This document shows positions 27,559-36,524 of a stretch of DNA of 64,000 bases, one piece after another. Each line of letters begins with the position of its first letter. Position 1 is the first letter of the stretch. The stretch spans positions 372,001 through 436,000 of the forward strand of contig JACDDU010000001.1 in NCBI GenBank assembly GCA_013816845.1. Direction: 5' to 3'. Below the pieces are notes generated by a model, which saw nothing but the letters and a program-made list of their open reading frames with translations, searched no databases and was not told the origin of the DNA. A program made the translations under genes and the position numbers. This DNA is from Gammaproteobacteria bacterium (GTDB lineage: Bacteria > Pseudomonadota > Gammaproteobacteria > DSM-16500).

Positions 27559-28665
27559 GTGAGTGACACAAGATCTTTAGATCAAAAATTCAGTTTTGGG
27601 ACGAGAGAAATGAATGCTTTAATCGCGCAATTAGCTGAAGAAGAAAGTCGGAATGGTGCGCAAGTTAAGCAACACACTCTAACCGTACCCAATAGTAAAA
27701 GAGAAGATACCGAAATCAATTTTTACGAAATTAAAAAAAAATATAATCAAACTCTTAAAAGTATTGTTTTATTTGAAGTCAATAAAGATGCCGATGCAGC
27801 TGATAATCAATCAGATCTGGTGCCGATTAGTGAAATTTTGAAGTTAATTTGTCGTAATCGCGAAATGAATAATAGCACGATTTTGTTACCTATGATGCAG
27901 TGTCGGGGCCATTTTAAATTACCTGTCAACCTTTCTTTAGAATGGATGAATATTTTTAAATTACCGATGAACATCTGTGAGCGGCTGAATATTTTTTTGC
28001 AAAAAAAACATATGGTTTTAGTTGAAGTCAATTTAGCTAAGATGGAGATTACTATTCATGATTCTCAAAAAGATTATAATAAGTTAATCAAAAATTTTTC
28101 CACCACCGTTAAAATTGAACCCTATCCTAATAAAATTGAAGAAGTTATTGATGAATTAAATAAGCTGGAAAATCTATTTGCGCGAGATTTTAAAAAACGA
28201 GACAATCTGTTTTACTTGAGAAAGAAATTTTATGAAATGCAGAACGATCGTATTCTTGGTGCCGTCTTTGTACATAATTATATTTGCTCTTTCCTCAAAC
28301 AAGGACATGCTCAAGAATTCCCTTCTATTCAAATTAATATTGGAAATAAGCCTGCGGATCAACGGCCGGATTCACATATTGTTTATATGGGTGATGAAGA
28401 CAAGAATATGTACCTTCGTCAATACTTAGGAAATTGGGATACAAGTGAGGATTATAATCCTGCCGCAGATAGTTGGGATTTTTCTTCGGACGAATTGGAT
28501 TTAGAACAAGCTGCTAAGAAAATCTTTGATGAAATAACTAATAATTCCCAATCAAACTATAATAGTCAACGTTTGTATCAGCCAGTCCAAGAAATTAAGA
28601 CGCAAGAAAGAGAGCATAACCTTAACAACTATTGCCCGACGAATACTAAAAGACCAATGAGTTAA
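27559..28665 (+). CDS. Hypothetical 368-aa protein with CE-clan protease-like core, candidate effector
   Basis: I know no close family. The start is the GTG at 27559, with AGGAG 6 nt upstream; the ATG two bases before is followed at once by TGA. The middle resembles the Ulp1/YopJ (CE) cysteine protease core: His151 in KKHMVLVEVNLAKMEITIHD and Asp168 at the end of that segment are 17 residues apart, the same as in Ulp1. QNDRILGAVFVHNYI near residue 228 resembles the Gln-Cys segment, but Leu233 stands where the catalytic Cys should be. The C-terminal ~80 residues are acidic and then Gln/Asn-rich. It follows hemF after 13 nt. The fold call is by eye and tentative. Confidence 0.7.
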   Translation: MSDTRSLDQKFSFGTREMNALIAQLAEEESRNGAQVKQHTLTVPNSKREDTEINFYEIKKKYNQTLKSIVLFEVNKDADAADNQSDLVPISEILKLICRNREMNNSTILLPMMQCRGHFKLPVNLSLEWMNIFKLPMNICERLNIFLQKKHMVLVEVNLAKMEITIHDSQKDYNKLIKNFSTTVKIEPYPNKIEEVIDELNKLENLFARDFKKRDNLFYLRKKFYEMQNDRILGAVFVHNYICSFLKQGHAQEFPSIQINIGNKPADQRPDSHIVYMGDEDKNMYLRQYLGNWDTSEDYNPAADSWDFSSDELDLEQAAKKIFDEITNNSQSNYNSQRLYQPVQEIKTQEREHNLNNYCPTNTKRPMS

Positions 28666-28667
28666 GA

Positions 28668-30026
28668 TTATTTAACAGCTTCAATGTTTTGCTCCATGTT
28701 TCCCGCGAAAATCTTTTCTGCTTCAATGTCCGCTTGAGATTCGCAATAAGTTTCCTTTAAAAACAAGGTAAGGAAAATACCTAGGGCAACTCCGATGGGA
28801 ACGATACTAAGTGCAAAAGTATAATCGCTGGCCGAGTAGACGGGTAAGCCATCGGAGCCAATGGGACTTTTTGAATGCATATCTAACAATTTTCCGACAA
28901 TAGGTTGGAAAATCGCACCACCTGCCATGATCAGCATGTTGGTCACAGCCACAGCAGTTCCTGAAATTTGAATAGGGTTGCTTTCCTTGCCCAACGCAAA
29001 ACACAAAGGGTGAGCGCCGCAGCAAAAACCGATGAAGAAAAAGATCAAATAGAGATGTCCGACGCTCAGGTTTGGGAAATAGAAGACGACTCCGAGTAAA
29101 ACCGCTGCAAAAAATCCGGTTGCTGTTAACGGAAGTCGTCGACGTTTGATTTTATCCGAGATGAAACCAATAATCGGGCCAGAAATAATCCATCCGTAAA
29201 AAGTGTAAGTTGAAATAGCCACGGCTTGGTGGGGACTAAGATGGTAGACGGAAGTGAGATAAGGAATGCCCCATAAATCCAAAAACACTGAAGAAGGCAA
29301 GTACAGTAAACAACCAATAATACCAATCAGCCACATTTGTGGATTCGTACATATAATTCGTAAGGCTGAAAATAGATGAGTCATGTCGATGGGTGCTTTC
29401 ATTTCATGGATCACATTATCACCATTCATTGGACGATTTCGGACAAAAAATACAACCAATAGGCTTAAGATTACGCCGGCGATTAAGGCGGTTTGTAGAG
29501 ATTGTTGATAGCCAATCGTTTCGATGACTTTAGTAAGATGATTTTGTGCCATTGCACCCGCAATCATGCCACCTGCAGTGGTGAGACCTGCAACGGTTGC
29601 AAAACGATTGGCTGGAAGCCAAACGGAGGCGAGCTTTAAAGTCCCAATATAGGCAAAGGCACAACCTAGCCCAATCATTAATCTACCCATGCCAGCCATA
29701 TTGTAACTATTGGCAGTGATAAAAATGCCCAATCCAAGAACTGCGACCAAACAGGCTGCGCATAATACAAAACGGACCCCAAACTTGTCATATACCATAC
29801 CCGCTGGCACTTGCATGGGTGTATAGGACCAATAATAAAGGCCGGCCAAGGTACCAAATTGTGTTGCTGTGATATGAAAAGCTTGGGTTAATTCGCCCTG
29901 CATAACACTGGGGGAAACGCGGAGAAAGTAATTATAACAATAAAATAGCATTCCACAGGCGACTATAAGCCAAGGATAAAGGGTTTTAAAAAAGGGAGCA
30001 GGAACTGAGCGGTTATTTTCTAACAT
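28668..30026 (-). CDS. Major facilitator superfamily transporter
   Basis: 452-aa inner-membrane transporter with about 12 transmembrane helices. The MFS loop 2-3 motif is present in degenerate form (GMVYDKFGVRFVL), and its repeat in the second half is FISDKIKRRRLPL. The N-terminal part (YNYFLRVSPSVMQGELTQAF) resembles the anion:cation symporter and hexuronate-like group common in Legionellales. The substrate cannot be assigned. The leader carries a GGAA tetranucleotide repeat as the ribosome binding site, listed separately. It is convergent with the orphan at 27559-28665, only 2 nt apart. Confidence 0.88.
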   Translation of the reverse strand: MLENNRSVPAPFFKTLYPWLIVACGMLFYCYNYFLRVSPSVMQGELTQAFHITATQFGTLAGLYYWSYTPMQVPAGMVYDKFGVRFVLCAACLVAVLGLGIFITANSYNMAGMGRLMIGLGCAFAYIGTLKLASVWLPANRFATVAGLTTAGGMIAGAMAQNHLTKVIETIGYQQSLQTALIAGVILSLLVVFFVRNRPMNGDNVIHEMKAPIDMTHLFSALRIICTNPQMWLIGIIGCLLYLPSSVFLDLWGIPYLTSVYHLSPHQAVAISTYTFYGWIISGPIIGFISDKIKRRRLPLTATGFFAAVLLGVVFYFPNLSVGHLYLIFFFIGFCCGAHPLCFALGKESNPIQISGTAVAVTNMLIMAGGAIFQPIVGKLLDMHSKSPIGSDGLPVYSASDYTFALSIVPIGVALGIFLTLFLKETYCESQADIEAEKIFAGNMEQNIEAVK

Positions 30027-30421
30027 TATTTTTTCCTTCCTTCCTTCAGCTAAATATGGTCATGGAAAAATGAAATACACCTTCTATACATTTAGCTGCT
30101 TGAGAATTTTATTCTTTTTATAAAGTTAGCGGGTTGCGTAAAGCTCAATTACGAGCAATTTCGATTTTTAGTACTTTTTTCAAGCAATATCCTGCGAAGC
30201 AAAGAAGGACTTTATAGCAAAATCATTTGGTCAAAGTCAATTCAGGGGCAGGAAATTTCGAAATCCATAGAAAAAAATTAGTTAAATTTGAAAGGGTTTA
30301 AGGTAAATATGATTTAAAATCAATCAAATGAATCGACCTATAGGGCAAAAATTAATGGCAAACTAATTTTATTTAGTATTTAATGACTAACCTAAGAGGG
30401 TCTAATTTAATAGGAGAAAAC
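30027..30421. other. 395-bp divergent intergenic region
   Basis: It lies between the MFS gene (minus) and the small exported protein gene (plus), so it must contain both promoters. Apart from the GGAA repeat at 30035-30047 I see no gene, no clear operator and no RNA structure. The half nearest 30421 is A/T-rich. Confidence 0.5.
30035..30047 (-). repeat. GGAA tetranucleotide repeat forming the ribosome binding site of the MFS gene
   Basis: On the minus strand GAAGGAAGGAAGG ends 8 nt before the ATG at 30026. Three tandem Shine-Dalgarno-like units make an unusually purine-rich, slippage-prone ribosome binding site. Loss or gain of a unit would alter the spacing. Confidence 0.6.
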
Positions 30422-30655
30422 ATGAAATTGAAGTCGTTAACAATGGTAATTGCGTCTAGTTTACTGGGAGCTACCTTCGCCTACATTGCACCCGCAATGG
30501 CAGATGACGAAAACGATGAAATGGGGCAGTCCATGATAATGGCCTCCAATGACTCAAAAACTACCAATAATATTGGTGATTTAGCCGAAAACAATGCATC
30601 AGATCCTAACGATGCCGGCGCACCTGATACTGCAACAGGGGATGATGATTACTAA
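30422..30655 (+). CDS. Small acidic exported protein
   Basis: 77 aa. The ATG at 30422 has AGGAG 5 nt upstream; an in-frame ATG at 30383 would put 13 residues before the signal peptide and is rejected. Residues 1-28 form a Sec signal peptide (MKLKSLTMVIASSLLGATFA, cleavage likely after PAMA). The mature ~50 residues are very acidic and polar (DDENDEMG near the start, DATGDDDY type ending with Asp-Asp-Asp-Tyr), with no Cys, so it is probably unstructured in the periplasm or secreted. A hairpin follows. Function unknown. Confidence 0.7.
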   Translation: MKLKSLTMVIASSLLGATFAYIAPAMADDENDEMGQSMIMASNDSKTTNNIGDLAENNASDPNDAGAPDTATGDDDY

Positions 30656-30670
30656 ATACTCCCGCATACC

Positions 30671-30724
30671 CCTTACTGGCCCACTTTAGTTTTAGTAAGG
30701 CAAGAGGATGGGCAAGCCTCTTTT
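30671..30724 (+). terminator. Terminator-like hairpins after the acidic exported protein
   Basis: CCTTACT (30671-30677) pairs with AGTAAGG (30694-30700). Directly after, AAGAGG (30702-30707) pairs with CCTCTT (30717-30722), ending in four T. The second hairpin is the better terminator. Confidence 0.45.
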
Positions 30725-30931
30725 CTGTCCATCCCCCCTCAACTTATTGGTTTACGATGACCAAGTCTGTAGATCGCGGGCAGAGGGTCTCACCAATCCC
30801 CTAAGAAAGTATGTAAGCTGGGATTTTCTCCCTTTCCTTTATTCATTTTCTTAGTGATTCGCATAAGCTTCACGCCTCATTGCTAAGTTGTAAAATTTTA
30901 GGCAACATCTATCCAACCGATACTTAGTGCA

Positions 30932-31846
30932 ATGACGTCTATGAGTTATAAAGCCAAAATAGCAGCGATCCTTTCTATCTTATTGTGGGCATCTGCTTTT
31001 GTAGGCATACGGGCGGGACTTACTGATTTTTCACCGGGAGGTCTTGCGTTATTGCGTTACGCGGTGGCCTCACTGGTGATGGGTGGAATCTACTGTTTTT
31101 ATCGTTTTCCCCAAGGTGTAACTCGACGTGATGTATTTGGACTTTTATTTGCTGGAGCGTTTGGTATAGGACTTTACAACATGTCCTTGAATTATGGCGA
31201 GGTGAGTGTTTCCTCGGGCGTTGCAAGTTTTATTATCGGACAATCTCCCATCCTTACTGCGATTATCGCTTTGATACTTTTTGGTGAGCGGCTTACATTC
31301 TTACGCGTCATTGGTTTTGGTGTTAGCTTAGCAGGAATTATTTTACTCTCAGTTGCAGAGACTACTTCGCAAGCAAAGTGGGATGGATTTTTATATATTC
31401 TAGTTGCAGCAATCTCGGGCAGTTGTTACTCGTTTCTGCAGAAACCATTCTTAAAAAAATACCATGCCATTCAAGCAACCACTTTTGCAATATGGGGAGG
31501 GACACTCCTTCTTTGTATGTATATGCCACAGCTTCATGCTGATTTAGCAATCGCGTCCTGGACTTCGATCTCAATCGTCATTTACCTAGGCGTTTTCCCG
31601 GCAGCCATTGGCTATGCTGCATGGAGTTATGTTTTAGCAGAAACTTCTGCCGTACAAGCGGGTACTTACCTTTATTACATTCCTTTTGCCACCCTTTTAA
31701 TTGGGTGGTTATGGTTGGGTGAAATTCCAACGTTGCTTGCCATTTGCGGCGGGATTTTGACAATGATTGGCGTGTGGTTTGTTAACCACTCTTATTATTT
31801 GCAACGGCTGAAAATTCAACTTCAACTTAAAGCTCAACAACCATAA
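30932..31846 (+). CDS. EamA/DMT-family transporter
   Basis: 304-aa inner-membrane protein with ten predicted helices in two EamA repeats, of the drug/metabolite transporter superfamily. The first repeat opens with AAILSILLWASAFVGIRAG, and the second has the usual PAAIGYAAWSYVLAET and LGEIPTLLAICGGILTMIG segments. Such proteins often export amino acids or other metabolites; the substrate cannot be read from the sequence. It is a single gene; the 31846 end is 9 nt from the convergent host-attachment-family gene. The start could also be the ATG at 30941; neither has a clear ribosome binding site. Confidence 0.88.
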   Translation: MTSMSYKAKIAAILSILLWASAFVGIRAGLTDFSPGGLALLRYAVASLVMGGIYCFYRFPQGVTRRDVFGLLFAGAFGIGLYNMSLNYGEVSVSSGVASFIIGQSPILTAIIALILFGERLTFLRVIGFGVSLAGIILLSVAETTSQAKWDGFLYILVAAISGSCYSFLQKPFLKKYHAIQATTFAIWGGTLLLCMYMPQLHADLAIASWTSISIVIYLGVFPAAIGYAAWSYVLAETSAVQAGTYLYYIPFATLLIGWLWLGEIPTLLAICGGILTMIGVWFVNHSYYLQRLKIQLQLKAQQP

Positions 31847-31855
31847 GTCAATGTT

Positions 31856-32326
31856 TTAGAGATGATTCAATAAAGCTTTCAACATTTCTTTTTCGTTAAG
31901 TTGCGTATAATCTTTTTCAATTTGAGTTAGGGGATATTTCTTTAATTCATGTGGAAAATGTTTAAGCAACAAACCCATAAAAGCGGGCGGCGCTACTAAA
32001 ATAATATCTTTAAATTCCTGTCGTAAACGTCCTTGCTCTAGTACATGAACAAGTTCATAAGCAAACTGATCCGCTTCTTGTAAGTGGGGCGGGGTAGTCG
32101 GTTCAAACCGGGTTGTGCCAAAAGGCCCCATGAATGAACCCATTTTATCCGCCACAAGTTCAGCTTGTTTCAAGCGGCTTTCAACATGAGAAAATTCTGC
32201 TAGGAAATGTAAGTCATCGGTTTTCGCACCTTCAATAAAAATTTTCGCTTTATGACAGCTGTAAAGACGCGCCTTACTGGCATCGGCGATAACCAACCAG
32301 GTGAGTGTTGAACTTGTCATAATCAT
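31856..32326 (-). CDS. Host attachment (baeRF-like) family protein
   Basis: 156-aa protein of the host-attachment family, now grouped with bacterial homologs of the archaeo-eukaryotic release factor fold. Characteristic parts: TWLVIADASKARLYSC at the N-terminus, ESRLKQAELVADKMG, the EADQFAYELVHVLEQGR helix, and IILVAPPAFMGLLLKHF. The family name comes from a plant-bacterium attachment phenotype, and the biochemical role is unknown; a ribosome or RNA role has been proposed for the fold. The second ATG (at 32320) is an alternative start. No signal peptide, so cytosolic. Confidence 0.8.
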   Translation of the reverse strand: MIMTSSTLTWLVIADASKARLYSCHKAKIFIEGAKTDDLHFLAEFSHVESRLKQAELVADKMGSFMGPFGTTRFEPTTPPHLQEADQFAYELVHVLEQGRLRQEFKDIILVAPPAFMGLLLKHFPHELKKYPLTQIEKDYTQLNEKEMLKALLNHL

Positions 32327-32360
32327 TCCATGAGTCGTAAATTTACAAATTACGCGAGCG

Positions 32361-33794
32361 TTACGCCTGTTGCAATGGTTTTAAGTTGCGCTGATAGTGA
32401 TCAGCAATAATTTGCGCCACACAAGCTGTTAATTTTTTACCGGTTGGAATATGGAGGAATTCATTCGGACCGTGGGCATTTGATTCAGGGCCTAAGACAC
32501 CTGTGATAACGAATTGAGCCTGGGGAAATTTTTCACCCAGCATTCCCATGAAAGGAATTGAACCGCCTTCTCCCATACACATAGAAGATTGGCCAAAATG
32601 TTCTAGGGATGCACCCTGAACAGATTGATTCAGCCAGTCAGCTTCCGCAGGTGCATTCCATCCCTTACTTGCTTCTTGAAGAGTAAATGAGACTTTTGCT
32701 TGATAAGGTGGATCTCTTTCTAACGCTTTTTTTAAAGCCCGTCCTGCTTGCTCAGCATCACAAGTTGGAGGAAGTCGAATAGAAAGTTTAACGGAAAGTG
32801 AGGGAATAGTTACATTACCGGCATGCTCAAGGATAGGTAATCCTTCCAGTCCAATAATTGATAAAGCGGGCTTCCAGGTTCGTCGCAAGATAAGTTCTTC
32901 TATTGATTCGGCTTCAGGTTGTACGTGGGGAATAAAGGGGAAACCTGCAACCAAAGACGATTCCAGTACGCTAGCAGCTTGTTTAGCCTGATCCTTACGC
33001 CTTTGAGGAATCTCTACAGAAAGATCTTTCAATACCATGTTACCATTCGCCTCTTCCTCAATCCGATTGATCAACTGACGCAAGAGACGGCAAGGTGAGG
33101 GCACGACGCCGCTGCCAGCGCCTGAATGGATCCCTTCAGTCAAAACATCAATGGCTAGAACCCCGCCTAGAAGTCCTCGTAGGGAAGTCGTAAGCCATAA
33201 CTGTTCGTAATTACCGCATCCCGAATCAAGACAAATGATGAGACTGGGGGTGCCAATTTTTTCAGACAGTGCTTCTATGTAAAAAGGTAAATCGTAACTT
33301 CCACTCTCTTCACAAGCTTCAATTAGAATGATACAGCGACTATGGGGTAAGTTTTGACGATGCAAAGCAAGCAAGGCAGTGAGAGAAGCAAATGCTGCAT
33401 ACCCATCATCAGCCGCTCCCCGTCCATATAAGCGATCGTCGCGTAACACGGGTTGCCAAGGTCCGAGATCGCTGTGCCAACCTGTCATTTCTGGCTGCTT
33501 GTCTAAATGACCATATAACAAAATAGTTTCTTTCGCATCGCCCGGGATTTCAATATAAATAAGGGGAGTGCGATGCGGCAATTGAATCATCTCCAAAGTC
33601 ATTCCCGGGTAAGCGTGCTGCTCACACCATTGCATAATCAGCTGTACAGCTTCATGCATGTAACCATGTTCTTCCCAGTGGGGATCGAATTGCGGTGATT
33701 TGTTCGGGATTTTTACATAGTCTATTAAGGTCGGGATAATACTTTGATCCCACAGATCATTAATAAATTTTTTCTCAATTTTAATCGGTGACAT
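32361..33794 (-). CDS. M20-family metallopeptidase (dipeptidase-like)
   Basis: 477-aa zinc exopeptidase of the M20/ArgE/DapE/carnosinase group. First metal-binding motif: LLYGHLDKQPEM (His and the Asp two residues on). The bridging Asp is in YGRGAADDGYAAF and the catalytic Glu pair in LIEACEESGS, with DSGCGN after it. A dimerisation domain lies in the middle and the last ligand is probably the His in ESNAHGPNEF. It most resembles cytosolic non-specific dipeptidases. It would supply amino acids from peptides, alongside the M17 enzyme at 199-1593. It is 12 nt downstream of an orphan gene on the same strand, so the two may share a transcript. Confidence 0.9.
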   Translation of the reverse strand: MSPIKIEKKFINDLWDQSIIPTLIDYVKIPNKSPQFDPHWEEHGYMHEAVQLIMQWCEQHAYPGMTLEMIQLPHRTPLIYIEIPGDAKETILLYGHLDKQPEMTGWHSDLGPWQPVLRDDRLYGRGAADDGYAAFASLTALLALHRQNLPHSRCIILIEACEESGSYDLPFYIEALSEKIGTPSLIICLDSGCGNYEQLWLTTSLRGLLGGVLAIDVLTEGIHSGAGSGVVPSPCRLLRQLINRIEEEANGNMVLKDLSVEIPQRRKDQAKQAASVLESSLVAGFPFIPHVQPEAESIEELILRRTWKPALSIIGLEGLPILEHAGNVTIPSLSVKLSIRLPPTCDAEQAGRALKKALERDPPYQAKVSFTLQEASKGWNAPAEADWLNQSVQGASLEHFGQSSMCMGEGGSIPFMGMLGEKFPQAQFVITGVLGPESNAHGPNEFLHIPTGKKLTACVAQIIADHYQRNLKPLQQA

Positions 33795-33806
33795 GGTATT
33801 TCCTAT

Positions 33807-34856
33807 TTATAAATTTTTAAAAGGATAGTCATTTAAAGGAATATTCTCACCTTCAATATCCTTATCTTTTTCAGTCGTTAAAATTTTAAAAAGTCCGAAA
33901 GCAAGTGTAGCTGAGGCAATCACGGTTGAAGAGACCCTTGCAAAATGGGCGATAGAAGTAGCATTATCTTTTGTTTTAGATTCTTTAGCGTTTTTTGAAG
34001 ATTGGAAAGCAGTTGTTTTGAAAGTGAATAATTCTTCTGAAACCTGCGTCGTTAAAAAAAGTTTAAGGGTTTGATCACACCATTCCCCATAATTAGTTAA
34101 ACTTGGTAAAAAATAAGGGACTTGAATAATTTGTTCCACAAGTTCTGGCGCATTTTTAGTTAGCTCTTGTATAACTGCGCCGACAAAGGCTCGGATTACT
34201 TGATCGGATTGCTTATTCATTAAAGATAACTGATGATTCCAACACATAAGATTAGCAAGGTGAGGATTTATATCGCCATTTTTTTCTAGCAAACTTTTGC
34301 AACCTAAAATAGCTATAGTTTTTATATAGTTTTCCAAGCTTTTAATTTCATCTTCGTTAAGCTGAAAATCCTGCAATTTGTTTTTTATCACTTTTTTTTC
34401 AGCTGGGGTAATTTTGATATTTGTATCTGCAAAAGATTCAATAAATCCTTTGGTAGTGAGCAGAAAAGATTGCAATTGATTTGTTGCTACTTTTTCTTTC
34501 GCCTTGTTAATTTCATCCGTTTCGTTTTTCAATGAATGAATAAACGCTTTCGCTTTATCCTTAGAATTTGTGATAAATAAAGCTTTAACCTGCTCCCCAA
34601 CGGTTTTTTCAGTTTCTTCTTTCTTAATTTCATGAATTGCACGCGTGATAATCTGCAAGATAATTTTTTCTAAAGTCTCGATGCTTTCAGCTCGTTCTTC
34701 CTTGGAAAGCAAGGAAGGAAACTCATCAAAAGTTCGATTGACAAAATTCCCTTCAATTCGTTCAATGCTATGTTTCCTTGCTGCAAAATATTTGTCGGGA
34801 TCGGTTTGAAAAGTCTCGATGAGACGTTGAATAAGAGGAGGCCTCGTTGTGCTCAT
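33807..34856 (-). CDS. Hypothetical 349-aa helical protein with C-terminal membrane segment
   Basis: I do not recognise this protein. It is strongly helical and Lys/Glu-rich for about 300 residues, with coiled-coil-like stretches around residues 100-180. A single hydrophobic segment (VSSTVIASATLAFGLFKILT) lies about 25 residues from the C-terminus, followed by a charged tail. There is no signal peptide. A tail-anchored layout of this kind is seen in some secreted effectors that insert in host membranes, but a bacterial membrane role is equally possible. AAGGA 8 nt before the ATG and a TATAAA block upstream (about 34896 on the minus strand) support expression. Confidence 0.7.
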   Translation of the reverse strand: MSTTRPPLIQRLIETFQTDPDKYFAARKHSIERIEGNFVNRTFDEFPSLLSKEERAESIETLEKIILQIITRAIHEIKKEETEKTVGEQVKALFITNSKDKAKAFIHSLKNETDEINKAKEKVATNQLQSFLLTTKGFIESFADTNIKITPAEKKVIKNKLQDFQLNEDEIKSLENYIKTIAILGCKSLLEKNGDINPHLANLMCWNHQLSLMNKQSDQVIRAFVGAVIQELTKNAPELVEQIIQVPYFLPSLTNYGEWCDQTLKLFLTTQVSEELFTFKTTAFQSSKNAKESKTKDNATSIAHFARVSSTVIASATLAFGLFKILTTEKDKDIEGENIPLNDYPFKNL

Positions 34857-34997
34857 CTGTGTGTCCTTAACAGTTTTTTTTATAAAAAGTTTTATACGAT
34901 AACATAAGACTTTGTAATCTTGTAGGAATGCGACTATTGGCAGTTTGTAACGATGATGCTTTAATAAACTATTCGCAGCTTATTGAAGGATTGCTTA

Positions 34998-35882
34998 ATG
35001 TCGGTTCCTCCATTCTTACTAGTGGGTTATGCATCCGGTGTTGCGGGGGTAAAAGGTCAATGCGCGGAAGGCCCACTGACTATTATGCAGTCAACTTATT
35101 TTGCTGACTGCCTTGCTCAAGGTTTACCGTTTCAATGGCATTCGACATTTTATCCTCAACCACCAGAGCAAGATGCCGAAGATATAGTCTGCGAGTCAGC
35201 TGAGCGTATGGCGCGGACTATTGATGATCTTGTAAAAAAGAAAGAGCGTTTTTGCGTTATTGGGGGTGATCATACCTCGGCACTTGGTACATTTAGTGGC
35301 ACTGCCGCTGCAATAAGAGAGCAAGGGGATTTAGGCTTAATTTGGATTGATGCGCACATGGATAGCCATACTCCAGAGACCACTGAATCAGGTCGCTTGC
35401 ACGGCATGCCCTTAGCAGCCTTGCTTGGCTATGGCTCTCCTAAATTGACTGGGATTATGTATCCGGGGGCTAAGATTAAACCTGAAAATGTTTGTCTGAT
35501 TGGTGTTAGAAGTTTTGAAACAGCCGAAGCTCTCTTTTTAAAAGATTTGAATGTTCGTGTTTATTTGATGGAAGAAGTTAATCAACGCGGATTTCTTAAT
35601 GTCTTAAAAGAAGCACGAAGTCATGTCTCCCAACGAACTTATGGTTATGGCATCTCCCTTGATTTGGATAGTATCGATCCCGCCGATGCACCAGCTGTCG
35701 GTGTGCCTGAACCCTTTGGGTTGTCAGGGGAAGATGTGTATGCAGGATTCGCTTTACTTGCGAGTGACAAACACTTACTTGCAACAGAAATTGCTGAATT
35801 TGACCCTTCGCATGATAAGAACAAAATAACTGAACGATTACTTGTGTCTTTCCTTGAAGTTTTAGCCCAGGCACCTCAATAG
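34998..35882 (+). CDS. rocF: Arginase-family ureohydrolase, probably arginase
   Basis: 294-aa manganese enzyme that hydrolyses L-arginine to ornithine and urea. The binuclear Mn motifs are all present: VIGGDHTSALG, IWIDAHMDSHTP and SLDLDSIDPADAPAVG. The start at 34998 has AGGA 7 nt upstream; an in-frame TTG at 34983 gives a longer frame but is inside the ribosome binding site. Agmatinase and formiminoglutamase share the fold, but the spacing and the DAHMDSHTPETTESG segment fit arginase best. It runs as the first of two genes with the L,D-transpeptidase 24 nt later. Confidence 0.88.
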   Translation: MSVPPFLLVGYASGVAGVKGQCAEGPLTIMQSTYFADCLAQGLPFQWHSTFYPQPPEQDAEDIVCESAERMARTIDDLVKKKERFCVIGGDHTSALGTFSGTAAAIREQGDLGLIWIDAHMDSHTPETTESGRLHGMPLAALLGYGSPKLTGIMYPGAKIKPENVCLIGVRSFETAEALFLKDLNVRVYLMEEVNQRGFLNVLKEARSHVSQRTYGYGISLDLDSIDPADAPAVGVPEPFGLSGEDVYAGFALLASDKHLLATEIAEFDPSHDKNKITERLLVSFLEVLAQAPQ

Positions 35883-35906
35883 AGATGCTATCTAAAGGTA
35901 TGTCAT

Positions 35907-36392
35907 ATGAGTATCAATCTTCATGTGCAAGTTAACATTCAAACGCAACAGCTTCATATTGTGGTCGATGAGCAAATTATCCAAACTTTCATTATTTCAA
36001 CGGCTAAAAAAGGCAGGGGACAAATCAATGGAAGTGAGCAAACGCCGGAAGGAAAGCATATCATCCGGGCAAAAATTGGTAATCAATGCCCGCTTTATAC
36101 GGTTTTTGTAGGTCGTCGTCCGACAGGTGAGGTTTTCTCCCCGCTTTTAAAAGCCCGGTTTCCGGACCGAGATTGGATTTTAACTCGAATTTTTTGGTTA
36201 AGTGGTCTAGAGAAAGGCAAGAATCGTTTAGGCGAGGTTGATACCATGCGTCGTTACATTTATTTGCATGGCACGTCGGATGAAAACTCACTGGGTTTTC
36301 CAAGTTCGCATGGGTGCATTAGAATGGCAAATTTGGATATTATGCAACTTTTTGATCAAATCCCTGTCGGTACGCTGGTTCATATCTCATAA
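35907..36392 (+). CDS. L,D-transpeptidase (YkuD domain)
   Basis: 161-aa protein consisting almost only of a YkuD domain. The catalytic motif is HGTSDENSLGFPSSHGCIRM near residues 118-137, with the nucleophile Cys in SHGCIRM. These enzymes make 3-3 cross-links in peptidoglycan or attach proteins to it. No signal peptide is visible at the start chosen, which is odd for a periplasmic enzyme; related short YkuD proteins without a signal exist. AAAGG lies upstream. It follows arginase after 24 nt. Confidence 0.87.
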   Translation: MSINLHVQVNIQTQQLHIVVDEQIIQTFIISTAKKGRGQINGSEQTPEGKHIIRAKIGNQCPLYTVFVGRRPTGEVFSPLLKARFPDRDWILTRIFWLSGLEKGKNRLGEVDTMRRYIYLHGTSDENSLGFPSSHGCIRMANLDIMQLFDQIPVGTLVHIS

Positions 36393-36524
36393 AATTTAAA
36401 GGTCACGCTGGTTCTTTTCAATCCAATGCGTTGAATTTTAATAATAAACCTCTCAGGATTGATCTATGCTATGCTGAGAATTAAGAGGTATTCTGCGCAT
36501 CTTTTCAACATACAAGAGGGCTGT

